Shown piece by piece: positions 1 through 9,724 of a stretch of DNA of 64,000 nt. The translations under genes were made by a program, and so were the position numbers. Below the pieces are notes generated by a model that worked only from the letters and a program-made list of their open reading frames with translations, did not search any database and was not told where the DNA came from. The stretch's first letter is position 1. Each line of letters starts with the position of its first letter. The stretch covers positions 52,802,144-52,866,143 of the forward strand of contig CM054154.1 of assembly GCA_028751875.1 (NCBI GenBank), given 5' to 3'. The DNA comes from Rapana venosa (taxonomy: Eukaryota; Mollusca; Gastropoda; Neogastropoda; Muricidae).

Positions 1-1271
1 TCATGGCGAAGTAACGGCTGCCCAAGAAAATCATCGCCATCGAACGTCAGCTCATGATGGTATGCTGGCCAGAGTACAAGACAACGGAGAGGCATCTGAA
101 CCCTTCCCATCACCAACAGAGTGAAGCAGGGCTGTGTTCTTGCTCCCACCCTGTTCAGACCTCATGTTTTCGGCAATGCTTCAGATGTGTTTAGAGATTC
201 AGATGCTGGTGTCATGCATCAGGTAAGGTATGATGGATCACTCTTCAATCTCAGGAGGCTTCAAGCAAAAACCAAGGTCTCAACAGATATCATCAACGAC
301 TTCCTGTTTGCTGATGATTGCGCCCTCAATGCTGCTTCTGAAGCCGACATGCAAGACAGTGTTGACAAGTTCTCTGATGCTTGCGACAACTTTGGGTTGA
401 CAATCAGTACCAAGAAGACTGAGGTAATGCCCCAACCAGCCCCAGGGAAGCCCTACGTTGAACCAAACATCTCCATAAATGGACATAGACTCAAAGCAGT
501 GGACAAATTTACTTATCTTGGCAGTACCCTCTCCTGCACAGTAGCCATTGATGATGAGGTCAACACCAGACTCGCCAAAGCAAGCGCTGCCTTTGGCAGA
601 CTTCAAAAGAATGTGTGGGACAGGAGAGGCACCTCAACAGAAACCAAGATCAAGGTCTACAAAGTAGTAGTGCTCACCACCCTGCTCTATGGCTCAGAGT
701 CATGGACAGTCTACCAACGCCATGCTAAAAAGCTGAACCACTTCCACACCACCTGTTTGAGAAAACTGTTTGGCATCAAGTGGCAGGACAAGATCCCAGA
801 CACTGAGGTGCTCACTAAGCAAACCTTCCCAGCATCCACACCATCCTGATGCAGACCCAGCTTCGCTGGGCAGGCCATGTAGTTCGCATGCCAGACCATT
901 GGCTCCCCAAGAAACTTCTGTTTGGCAAACTTCAGCATGGAAAGCGCTCCCAGGGAGGCCAGAAGAAACGCTTCAAGGACACTCTGAAAGCCTCACTGAA
1001 AGCCTTCAACATTGAGATAAACTCATGGGAGCAGGCAGCAATGGAGAGGCCACAGTGGCGAACAGCTGTACGCAGTGGCGCCAAGGCCCACGAAGCAAAC
1101 AGAATTGCGACAGCTGAGCAACGTAGGCAAGACAGGAAAGTTAGAGCCTCCAAGTCTCCAAAAGCAGCCACTATACCCTGTCCATACTGCTCAAGAACTT
1201 TTCAAGCGCAGATTGGCCAAATAAGTCATCTTCACACCCACAGAAATGGACCCTCCCAGTCCCAGGATTAA
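1..1271 (+). pseudogene. LINE ORF2 C-terminal half (RT end plus C2H2 finger tail)
   Basis: This is the 3' part of a non-LTR retrotransposon ORF2, the protein that copies element RNA into the genome. The RT B motif (KQGCVLAPTLF) is at the start of the 121-849 reading frame and the catalytic C motif (FADD) follows at about residues 63-66. Next come the thumb-like YLGSTLS and LLYGSESWT blocks, and then QLRWAGHVVRMP in a different frame from 849. The ORF ends in a canonical C-x2-C-x12-H-x3-H finger (CPYC...HLHTH). Reading continues only through single-base slips near 107 (a C run) and 815-825, so it is broken. The element runs off the window's left edge, so EN and RT motif A are not visible. Clade uncertain. 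Confidence 0.85.
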
Positions 1272-1745
1272 TAGATGGTCATCATCGATCCCGATGGACG
1301 AAGAAGAACTAGTCATTGGTCATTATGGTGAGTGTGCGTGCATGAGCGTGTGTGTTTACTAGTCAATAGTCTTTATAAAATTGTGTTCATATATTGGTGT
1401 GTGTGTATGGGTGTAGCGCACAGTGTGCGTGCACACGTAAATAACAAGTTTATATGTCATTTCCAATCAATCATGTATTCTTCCATTGGTGTGTGTGCAC
1501 GCGCACATGTGCATAAGCCGTGCGTGTGTGTAGTGTGCGAGCACAGCGTATTGTTTAAAGTGTGATTAATTTTTCTTTTTTGTTTGTTTTTGGGGGTTTT
1601 GTTTTGTTTTTGAAGCTATCTTGCACTGTCCATACCAATTCGAAGTGAAGTTTTCTTGTGTCTTTCGAGATAATTATACGTATCAAGTGCCTGTCAGTAT
1701 TGTAATTGCCTTTCATGGATGATTAAAGTGTACTTGACTTGACCG
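1272..1745 (+). repeat. GT-rich LINE 3' tail with repeated subunits
   Basis: This is a non-coding stretch of alternating GT/GC-rich blocks (about 1332-1555) built from a loosely repeated unit: tagtcaat, then tttataaaattgtg, then catatattggtgtgtgtg, then gtgcgtgcacacgtaaataac. The same order of words occurs in the 3' UTR of the Rex1/CR1-like LINE at 44600-44900. It ends in gatgattaaagtgtacttgacttgac, and a similar CTTGA-type end closes that family near 17830-17888. I read it as a 5'-truncated 3' end of that family, joined to or shared with the preceding LINE. Confidence 0.5.
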
Positions 1746-2270
1746 ATGCCTGTCAGTCCTACAAGCCCTGTCTGCAGACAAAGAAATAGAAACTCCAAAG
1801 GGAACCAACTCCTTACACAAAACAAACAATGTAAGCTGCAATGAATCCCCGCCCCTGTGGTGTATCTGCACAAACAGTTATCACCTTGCGAAACAGGAGC
1901 ACAGAAAATACAGTGCAAAAGCAGCCTCACCTTGAAGGAAAAGAAGACAATAATCAATCGACCCAGAGTAGAGAAAGCCGACTACAGCTATCTCAAAAGA
2001 TAATATTCTAAGACTGTACTGGCACAACAGGATAAATCAACACATGTCCCCAAAGCTGAAACTCATTCCCTCTCCCTTGTATGCTATGGCAAAGAAAACC
2101 AGACTGGAGAGCACATCCTTCAGAGGTGCACGCTATTCAGCGACCCAAGAAGATGTGTGGCTGATGGAGATAACCCTGCAAACCAAGCTGTACTGCCCAC
2201 AAGAGGAGCTGGAAAGGACATGCCACTATTTTTCCTAAACACATCTGGCGGTGTAAAAAGCGAATGAGAG
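1746..2270 (+). pseudogene. RNase H-like / Zn-tail fragment of an I-type LINE
   Basis: The better-read copy at 27634-28143 shows TDALSVLQAL (RNase H strand with an acidic residue), CGVSGN and QVDQLAKQGAQK (the late block holding the last acidic residue). A C-terminal segment follows with EHILQRCTLFSD, which resembles the usual CxC-x8-H-x4-C tail of LINEs that carry RNase H. The residue usually His just before CGVPGN reads as Pro here, and the first Cys pair of the tail reads as Tyr, so it is probably inactive. In this copy the frame is broken several times between 1746 and 2040, and only 2044-2238 stays open. No RT precedes it, so it is a 5'-truncated 3' end. Confidence 0.6.
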
Positions 2271-3100
2271 AAGAAGACTGCATCCTCCCATCAGAGATGT
2301 ATGTATAGCATTCTTGCTGGTTGCCATTACATACACCATTAAGAATTTGTAAAATAATTGCAGTGCACATATTCAATAATAATTTACCATAATTATTGAT
2401 AACAGAATCTTCAGAATTAAGATTACTACTGAGAGACATGCTTTTGCTTTGGAAATCTAAAATAAAGTCATTTGCTACATGATGAACGAACGTTTTATGT
2501 CCTGCTGTTTAAGTCTCCACATAGTATTATATCTTCTTCATCCAATTATACCACACAATTTTACTAAAACATTCTTCCAACATAACAATTCCATTATCAT
2601 TGCAAACATGTTATAAAAAGGAAACCTTCAGGTGGATATACACACATACAAGCAATACATTTCTTGATGTACACAATAGAGATTTGTCACAGACCAAAAG
2701 TGCAAATATTAGGGTAATTCACAAGGCAGCTAACTCATGCTTTATTAAACAAACTAACTTTAATTGCTGACTTACAGAAAACATTTGGCTGAATATTTTC
2801 CAGGGAGGTTTCTGTCAGACAAATAAAATCGAAGCTACGCACATAAGAATGCAAAATCTATATCAGTTTTGAAAGCAACCCATTTATGTTCCAGGACAAA
2901 GATGGAAAGGTTTATTTGTTTAGTGTATTGCCACAATTCAACTGATCTACACCATCTAGACTGACATTTACACTAATTTTATTGATATGATTAGACACCA
3001 AATTCTTTTCAATAGAACTAAGATTATCATTTACTGAAACTCTTATTAGAAGACTGCCTATAAAGAAATGACTCCTCTACAGCTGGTATTAGGCCTTGTA
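2245..3100 (-). pseudogene. LINE-D ORF2 endonuclease (APE-type) fragment
   Basis: Read on the minus strand, the segment gives FDFICLTET (the catalytic E block of APE endonucleases), then VCVYIPPEGSPFY, then IILCGDLNSRTG in the cleaner copy at 28403-28693, then INNYGKLLLNMC and CYTYISDGR. These are the ordered blocks of an apurinic-type endonuclease that nicks target DNA. The fragment stops before the final SDH-type block, so the element lacks its 3' half (RT). LINEs normally lose the 5' end, so loss of the 3' end implies later insertion or rearrangement. The same blocks occur in the LINE-D copy at 25720-26274. Several one-base slips break it. Confidence 0.75.
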
Positions 3101-3806
3101 AACAGTGGTCAGACCTATCTTCGACATGCCTCACAGCCCAAGCTGTATTACGTGAATGTGTCTATCTGAGCCGGTGACCTGTGTATGTTTATTTTTCTAC
3201 CCTGTGAATTGCGTCTATGGAAGTATGTGTGTATGGGCAGGCCAACAATCTATTCCTTTCTTCGAAGATCATTAAGGGTCACCCTTTCACCTTTAGTGAT
3301 CAGATGGTCAAAGTCCATTCTCACGTTTTTTCCTTCTGCTCTCAAATTCTTCAAATATGGGTCAGTTTGGGGCTGATTTCTATAACCCCTTTGGGAAAAA
3401 TATTCATCTACAAAATACTGAACCTTACACCTGGGATAATGGAAGAGTTTGGTTAAGAATTTATCCTGTGCACTCTATCAAACTTGACATCTTCTGCTAC
3501 ATCCATTTTTTGGTGAGAGATGATTTTCACAACCTTTCCACAGTCACTCCAGTCTCATTAATTTTCTTTTCTAAGCCATGAAAAACTACATTATTCCATC
3601 TTAAACGTCCTTCTAGATCGTCTTGCTTTCTTTTCCAATTTTTCAACCCAGTCTGTTACTTCTTTATTTGACTATTGTAACTGTATTTTTCACACCTAAG
3701 ATTGTTCAAGTCTTGTTTAAGTCCACACATTTCCTCTTTTAAAAGCACTAACACTGTGTGTCAACAATTTTATCTTATTTTTCATACTCTCTGTTCAAGT
3801 CTTTAA

Positions 3807-4485
3807 CTCATTGGAGTCGCAGTGAAATGGATCCCGCCATTTTGTGGTGACGTGTGATTTTAGCTATATTTGAAAAATTCAGCAGACTTACCCAACATAA
3901 TAATGACATACACATTATACATCATTGAAAAGTTTATAATGTCTTCTTTTGAGATTGTTTCACAGTATTTCAATAGATGACTATATTTATTTTTTACAAA
4001 TTTTCAAAATATGTCACTGAATGCTGAATAATAAAAAGTTTTTGAAAATTAGGGTTGGTATCTTAAATGGCCTTGAACTATTCATCATCTAGTCCCCTTG
4101 AAGCAATGTGATGATTTTTCACCAAAGTAAAGTTCCCTGAAGCTGGCTGAATTGATGTGATGTCACTTTTTGTACAACAAATTAATTTTTTTTAAAGAAT
4201 CATAACACTGGAGTGCCGGAAATCCCAAAGATATCACTTGTTGACATGTCAAACAAAATTGGCCAACAGACAAAAACTAGGCAAGCTTATGGTCAAGGAA
4301 AGCAACTGTGTTTAGAAAAATGCTTGCCCTCCAGGCCAGAGTACTTTTCCTTAAGTTAACCATCACTTTGTGTTTTTAAAAAAAATTCGTAAGTCTGCCG
4401 ATTCTTAAGCTTCCGCATGTCACAGTAAAGGAGAGGAGTGCCGAAGCTTAAGCTTAAGCTTAAGCTTCGGCACAACCTCAATGAG
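3807..4485. mobile_element. piggyBac-type MITE with TTAA target duplication
   Basis: This 679-bp AT-rich insert is flanked by TTAA at 3803-3806 and 4486-4489. Its ends are short inverted repeats: CTCATTGGAG on the left and the complement CTCATTGAGG on the right, so seven bases match perfectly. It has no coding capacity. Deleting the insert and one TTAA rejoins the coiled-coil frame of the surrounding LINE ORF1 (ENLL then KDLN), which is direct support for insertion. TTAA duplication is the hallmark of the piggyBac superfamily. A 36-bp perfect palindrome lies next to the right end. I see no family name to assign. Confidence 0.72.
4438..4473. repeat. 36-bp perfect palindrome
   Basis: The sequence from gtgccgaagc to gcttcggcac is its own reverse complement over all 36 bases. 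Its core is the repeated unit AAGCTT joined by TTAAGC, so the HindIII-type site occurs four times. It sits 12 bp inside the right end of the MITE. The same 36 bases are present at 30356-30391. Confidence 0.95.
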
Positions 4486-4676
4486 TTAATAAGTTCTCCA
4501 CTTTCTCTATCTTGGTCGTCATCATGTTCAAAGTTGTTTCCTCTGAGCCCCTGCAGAAAGGACTCCGGTCTACAGTGAATGGTCATAGGTGTGCTGGCGG
4601 CAACATCTGCACTTGTTTTGGTCCTCAGTGCACTTTTCCCTGTGATGGTGCTATGACCACCAGCACCACTCATCAA

Positions 4677-5249
4677 GCTGGGTTTTTCTCAGTTGTGTCC
4701 TTGGCCAGTTGATCCAGGGGAGGAGTGGGGAGGTCCAAGGTGGTCTCCACATCACCACACTGCAGCAAAAGGCTCCCCAACCCCACCCCATTGCAGCAAA
4801 AGGCCCCCTACCCCCCACCCAAAGAGATAGGTGAGTCCTAATAGGACACTGTGTTGTCGGCTGTTCAGTGTCACGATGGAGGTCCGCATGGCAGATTTGA
4901 ATTCCGCCCCTTCTGACATGAAACTGGCCAAAATTGCCGCAAATAATCCCACAGACGGCTCTGTACAGCTGCACTGACAATAAATATTCTACACAAAGTA
5001 TATGAAACAATAAAAGACTAAGCCACTTACTAATCACAAAAATATAGTGCAATTTCAGTACATCTCCTTCACATCACGTGATAGCCCCCCCCCATGAGAG
5101 AGAGAGAGAGAGAGAGCGAGGCTTTGACCATGCTTTGACCAATTTATTGTCATTGCCCAATATGGCCTATTGACAAGGGGGGTTACACACGACTTTCTTT
5201 CGTAAACACAAATAAATACAAGAAAAATTGCATGATGCATTTAACATGA
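4677..5249 (-). other. LINE-D 5' leader region with a GA tract
   Basis: No gene is recognised. The stretch lies upstream of the minus-strand ORF1 start and likely holds the 5' UTR of that LINE. An open minus frame runs through it in the sister copy (30594-30950), but the reading (HTHLSLW, GWGWGAFCC) has no domain I know. A poly-C run and (GA)n tract at about 5085-5116 (C9 then about 11 GA units) may mark its 5' limit. Confidence 0.35.
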
Positions 5250-5890
5250 TGAAAAAACAAGAGCTCTCTATAAATGGGCATGACTTTAAACTCAGGTGTA
5301 AAGTCAGCTTCAAACTGAACACAAAGTAATGTCAAGGATAAACAACAGGAACCAAAAGACAATAACTAAAATAATAACAAGAACATTCTAGAATGTTATA
5401 TTAGACCATCCATTCAAATTCTATGTGGAAATTTCAATCAGTATTCTTGCTGGAGATTACAGCATAATTAATCATATATGTTTCTTAAGTTTTGTCACAA
5501 ATATTGCTGGAGATTACAGTACATGAATGTTTCTTTAGTTTAGTCACAAAAAAGTTAAACTAATTGGTGTTTACCTGTGATTGCCATAGTTTCTTTTCTG
5601 TGCTTCAGCAATAAACTTTGCAACAGATTTGATCACAATATCATCATCAGACAATAAGACAGAAAATATATTTTGCCTTTGGAAAGCTTCTAGACTGAGA
5701 ACACTAGTTTTCATTGCTTGACACAGAAACAGGTAATGCACTTCATCATCAAGAATATAACCACACATGGGGCATGGGAATTGTCTGGACGTCTCAGACT
5801 GAAACCATCTTTTGTTTGCATTGAAACTGAGTGTTCTTAGCTGAAATCTTGCATAATGTAGTCGGTGCAATTTGTCAGAGACACATTGGA
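5250..5890 (-). pseudogene. LINE-D ORF2 C-terminus and 3' UTR
   Basis: Minus-strand reading from 5890 gives LHYARFQLRTLSFNANKRWF, then FPCPMCGYILDDEVHYLFLCQ, a C-x2-C-x8-H-x4-C zinc knuckle, and an end near 5571. The plus-strand copy at 62128-62610 has the same blocks. The remaining 300 bp match the 3' UTR at 62611-62935 in reverse orientation. ORF2 upstream of the RFRLRTL block is missing because an L2-like LINE abuts at about 5890. The next LINE-D copy (ORF1 at 4676) follows on the same strand, giving a head-to-tail arrangement. Confidence 0.75.
5446..5560 (-). repeat. Two-unit tandem repeat in the LINE-D 3' UTR
   Basis: Two units of roughly 60 bp begin with ttgctggagattacag and end with agtttngtcacaaa. 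They differ mainly in the middle (cataattaatcatat versus tacatgaat). The same region with units in comparable order appears at about 31370-31490 and, inverted, at about 62655-62770, so the duplication was present in the family. Confidence 0.7.
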
Positions 5891-7455
5891 ACCGTCTCTT
5901 TCTTTCAGTCACAACCTTCAATTCTCTCATGAATCTTTTGAAGTTTGCGAAATCAGACTCAACCTACCTGGCCACTCTATTACTATCTGCTGCCTTTACC
6001 GTCCACCTCCCAGCCGTAAAAACAACCTAACATCTCTTTTTCACCAAGAATTCCAGTCACTCCTCGACCACTACAGCCTCTCTCCCACTAAACTTATAAT
6101 TCTTGGTGACTTCAACTTCCATTTCGACAACCAGTCTTCTCCAGATGTCAAACGTCTTTCTCTTTCTCTGTCCAACCATTCTCTCTCTCAACTGGTAAAC
6201 GAAGCAACGCACAGATCTGGTCATATTTTAGACTGGCTGATTACTAATGCTTCTTTTAATCTTGTCACATCTGTTTCTGTCACCGACGAACTGCATTTTT
6301 GATCATTCCAACCATTCTTTTCCATCTTAACATCAAAAAACCTGTCAGAAAGAAGAAATATGTTACTCGTCGCAATCTTAAGGCCTTAGACATTCATACC
6401 TTCTCTTCACAAGCTTCCGAACGTTTTTCACAAACCTCTGACCACACTGACCTCTCTGATCACTATAACACTATTCTCCGCCAACTGCTTGATGAGCATG
6501 CACCTCCTACTGACCATCTCCTCTCTGACAGACCCTGTGCGCCATGGTATACCCAAGAATAGAATTCGGCAATACGTCAGTTCCTTTGTCCAACTCTGTG
6601 AAGTATTTAGGAGTAGTTCTTGACAACACACTCTCTATGAAAAAATTCATCACCCAGACCTGCCAGTCTTGCTACTATCAATTACGGCGCATAAGCGCGA
6701 TTCGCAAGTATCTGTCCACTGATGCAACTTCCAAGCTTGTCACATCTCTCATTCTTTCACGTTTAGACTACTGTAATTCTCTTTTGGCTGGCCTACCAGC
6801 ATCATCTATCCACTCTCTTCAAAACTCTGCAGCTCGACTGGTCCTAAGAAAGAAAAAATCTGAACACATCACTCCTCTTCTGCGATCTCTTCACTGGCTG
6901 CCTGTCTCACAAAGACTGGAGTATAAAATCAATACCCTCTGTTTCAAATGTCTCCACAAATCTGCACCCTCTTATCTCTGTAACTGTCTTCATCTGTACA
7001 CTCCATCCCGTTCCCTCGTTCAGCCGCAGATACTTTGTGCTTTCGAACACCCAGATTCAAACAAACCACTGTTGGCCGTTGCTCCTTCTCTGTTTCTGGT
7101 CCATCCACCTGAATGACCTCCCTCTTTCACTTCGCCAAAAGCCTTCACTTGATACCTTCAAATCCAGCCTCAAAACACACTATTTCCTACCTGAGACTTT
7201 CCCCCCAAATATCTATCCCTATATTTCAACAGCATCTTTCACCTTGTGTTGTTCCGAGTGTGTTGTGTGTGTGTGTGTGTATGTGCGTGTGTGTGCGTGC
7301 ATACGTGTGCGCGCATGGTTTTGAAATCTGTTGTTCATTATGTTTAAGGAGAGTTGTATGCCTGTAAATGATGAGTGCAAGCGCTTTGATTTGTTTGTTT
7401 TTTTACAAGATTCAGCGCTATATAAATTCCATAATTATTAATTATTATTATTATT
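5890..7455 (+). mobile_element. L2-like LINE, internally deleted (RT core missing)
   Basis: The left part encodes the endonuclease C-terminal half: ICCLYRPPPS, then LIILGDFNFHFD, then LVNEATHRSGHILDWLIT (5865-6302), and after a slip DLSDHYNTILRQLLDEHAP and CAPWYT (6299-6562). At about 6555-6565 the sequence jumps straight to the post-catalytic RT region: SVKYLGVVLD, then LILSRLDYCNSLLAGLP, LHWLPVSQRLEYKI and NDLPLSLRQKPSL. The minus copy at 39122-43215 carries about 1.36 kb of RT here (roughly 40040-41400), so the polymerase palm with its catalytic Asp is absent. The 5' end is also truncated. The 3' end has a GT run and an ATT microsatellite tail (7430-7455). Confidence 0.85.
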
Positions 7456-7456
7456 T
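7253..7456 (+). repeat. L2-like 3' UTR: GT run and ATT tail
   Basis: A (GT)n/(GC)n stretch at 7253-7312 is followed by a conserved block, gcaagcgctttgatttgttt then ttcagcgctatataaattcc, and then (ATT)n to 7455. The same block in reverse complement marks the 3' ends of the minus-strand L2-like copies near 26276, 39125 and 51705. Confidence 0.75.
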
Positions 7457-9042
7457 GAAGGCACACTTAAACGAAAAAACCCAGCAGTATTATCTTTTAC
7501 TTTCCATATCTAGACTGCCAATTTTGTTTAAATGAACACGTGAGTCTGTCTTTCAACTCAGAAATAAACTAATGTTCGCTACCTACTTCCTCAGACAACC
7601 ACATGATTCCAAAACCATGTTCTGACAAAAAAATTTTAACTTGATATGCCGAATTCTTCCTTTCCAACTCCATTTGTATAATCACAACATGTACAAAGGA
7701 AAAAAATAAACAAATATTTTTGCTCTTTAGAGAAACGAAATTTTGCTAGTAAGTAAATGTTAAAACTGACCACAGACAAGGGAGTTACTTTGACAAAAAC
7801 AGAAGATATGTTAAGAGAAACAAAAGCATTCTATAAATTAAAAAAAATACTAGAAAAAAACACAAAAATTTTGAATCAGACCACTTCTTAAATGCCCTTC
7901 CAAAAATAACTAAAACAGAATCAGACCAGCTGGAAGGATTAATCACCCTAGAAGAAGCATAAAAAGTACTGAAAAATCTGAAAAACGACAAAACCCTGGA
8001 ACAGATGGACTCACTGTAAATTTCTGTAAATTCTTTTTGGAGGCAAATAGGGATTTTTGTGATTCGCTCACTAAATGAAGGCTTTGTAAATGGGGAAATG
8101 TCTATCTCACAAAAAGAAGGACTAATAATTTGCCTACCAAAAGAGAATAATCCCAAAGTATTTAAAGAATTGGAGGCTGATTTCACTCCTAAATGTGACA
8201 TATAAAATAGGCTCTGCATGTATTGCAAACAGAATTTTAAAAGTTTTATGAGGGCTAATTAATAAAGACCAAATTGGATTTGTACCAGGGAGATACATAG
8301 GAGACACTATACACAGATTAATATATGACTTAATACACTATTTAGAAGAAAAACAATTGCCTGGCTTACTGGTGTCAGTAGACTTCAAGAAGGCATTTGA
8401 TTCTGTAGACGGGGAGTTATGAAAAAATGTTTTTAAATACTTTGGTTTTGGGGAGGGTTGCAAAAGTGGGGCGCCTGCCTTTTATAAAATTTTACATAAA
8501 TTCATATGTAACTGTGAATAGAAAGGTATCTTCAAGATTCTATATGCAAAGGGGATGCTGTCAAGGTGACCCAATACTCCATATCTCTTTATTCTGTGTG
8601 CGGAAATACTTGCCCACATGATAAGGAACAAACGATAGTAAGGGCATAAAAATAGCAAATACTGAACTAAAGATATGTCAGTTTGCTGATGATACATCAG
8701 TCACTCTAGGGGGAGACCAACATTTATATGAAGTGCTTTTTCAAAGCCTTGAAACCTTTGAGGATATGTCAGGGTTAAAGTTAACTTTAATAAAACCAAA
8801 AATGCTTGCCTGGGCAGCAAAAAGAATTCACTGATAACCTACTTACCACACAAAAAATGGCGTGGAATCCAAAATATAAAATCCTTGGAATCTGGTTTAC
8901 GAACAATTCTGCTAATATGACGGAGGTAAATATAACTGATAAACTATATGAAGTTAAAAAACCTACTTAAAATATGGCCAAAAAGATTAATAACACCTTT
9001 GGGTAGAGTAGCAGAGCTTAAATCGCAAGTACTCTCAAAGTT

Positions 9043-9378
9043 GGGGGGACGGGATAGCCTAGTGGTCAGAACATTGCACTCGCAATCTGACAACCTGTTA
9101 GATTCCCATTCAAGGGGATATTTTCCCCTGGAGTTAACATCAGTGCAGACTCCACACTCCCCAAAAGTCCTTCGGATGAGACTATAAACCTAGGCCCTGT
9201 GTGCGTTCGCACATGTTCAAATCCTATTCCGCTTTTCATAAGAGTAGGCTATTGTATGCCGGTGGGAACAGATGACAATTTACAAAACCACAAACACACA
9301 GACTGGGTGTAAAAAAGCACATAATGCATAATCCATTATCCTTGATATAAAAAGAATAAAATAAAAATAAATTTTTTT
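9043..9378 (+). mobile_element. tRNA-derived SINE with conserved central domain
   Basis: The head gggatagcctagtggtcaga looks like a Pol III A box (tagcctagtgg), followed by a tRNA-like body and a decayed B box (agattcccattcaag). A central block follows, tccttcggatgagactataaa then ccctgtgtgcg, of the sort seen in mollusc SINEs. The flanks carry aaagtt at 9037-9042 and again at 9379-9384, a probable target-site duplication inside the L1-like RT frame (SKL resumes as KLV). A tail of tgtaaaaaagcac and A-rich DNA precedes the right flank. Confidence 0.78.
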
Positions 9379-9724
9379 AAAGTTAGTATAATTATGGACT
9401 TTATTGCCAAATCATCCAGATGCTCAAGTTGCCCAGTTGCAAAAACTATGTTATGAATTTGTATGGGACAAGAAAACAGATAAGATCAAAAGGGCATATT
9501 TGGTGCAAAGCATAAAAAAGGCGGCATAGGTATACCAAATATTACAGTGTATATACAATCACTGAAACTTGCATGGATTAAAAAAAAGTTTATACACAGA
9601 AACAAAAGTGGACATTAATATTGCATTCACGTGGCCCTGACATAGGTATCTAGCTTTGGGTGGGCCTAAAACCTGTTTTTAAAATGTAAAAACCCAAAGC
9701 AAATTTTAAACAAATTATTCTTTT

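Larger units (their letters stand above)
3180..4676 (-). pseudogene. LINE-D ORF1 (coiled coil plus RRM type), split by a MITE
   Basis: This is an RNA-binding ORF1 protein of the L1 type. Minus-strand reading starts at 4676 (MSGAGGHSTITGK) and runs to a TTAA at 4486-4489 within MTTKIEKVENLL. It resumes after the MITE at 3803 as KDLNREYEK and VSALKEEMCGLKQDLNNL, a heptad-like coiled coil. Then come DDLEGRLRWNNVVFHGLE, FDRVHRINS and YLKNLRAEGKNVRMDFDHL, which match the order trimer coil, RRM, C-terminal domain of L1-type ORF1 proteins. The 5'-3' order ORF1 then EN (2245-3100) on one strand is what such a LINE requires. Many slips; not functional as read. Confidence 0.7.

Noticed and set aside
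4850..5000. A small host gene (MEVRMADLNSAH frame, intact at 30753-30944)
   Set aside because: Broken in copy 1, no known domain, and it lies in the leader region of LINE-D; insufficient support.
9050..9120. A possible functional tRNA gene
   Set aside because: A-box and B-box-like words are present but the body does not close a cloverleaf, and the sequence continues into the SINE central domain; it is a SINE head.
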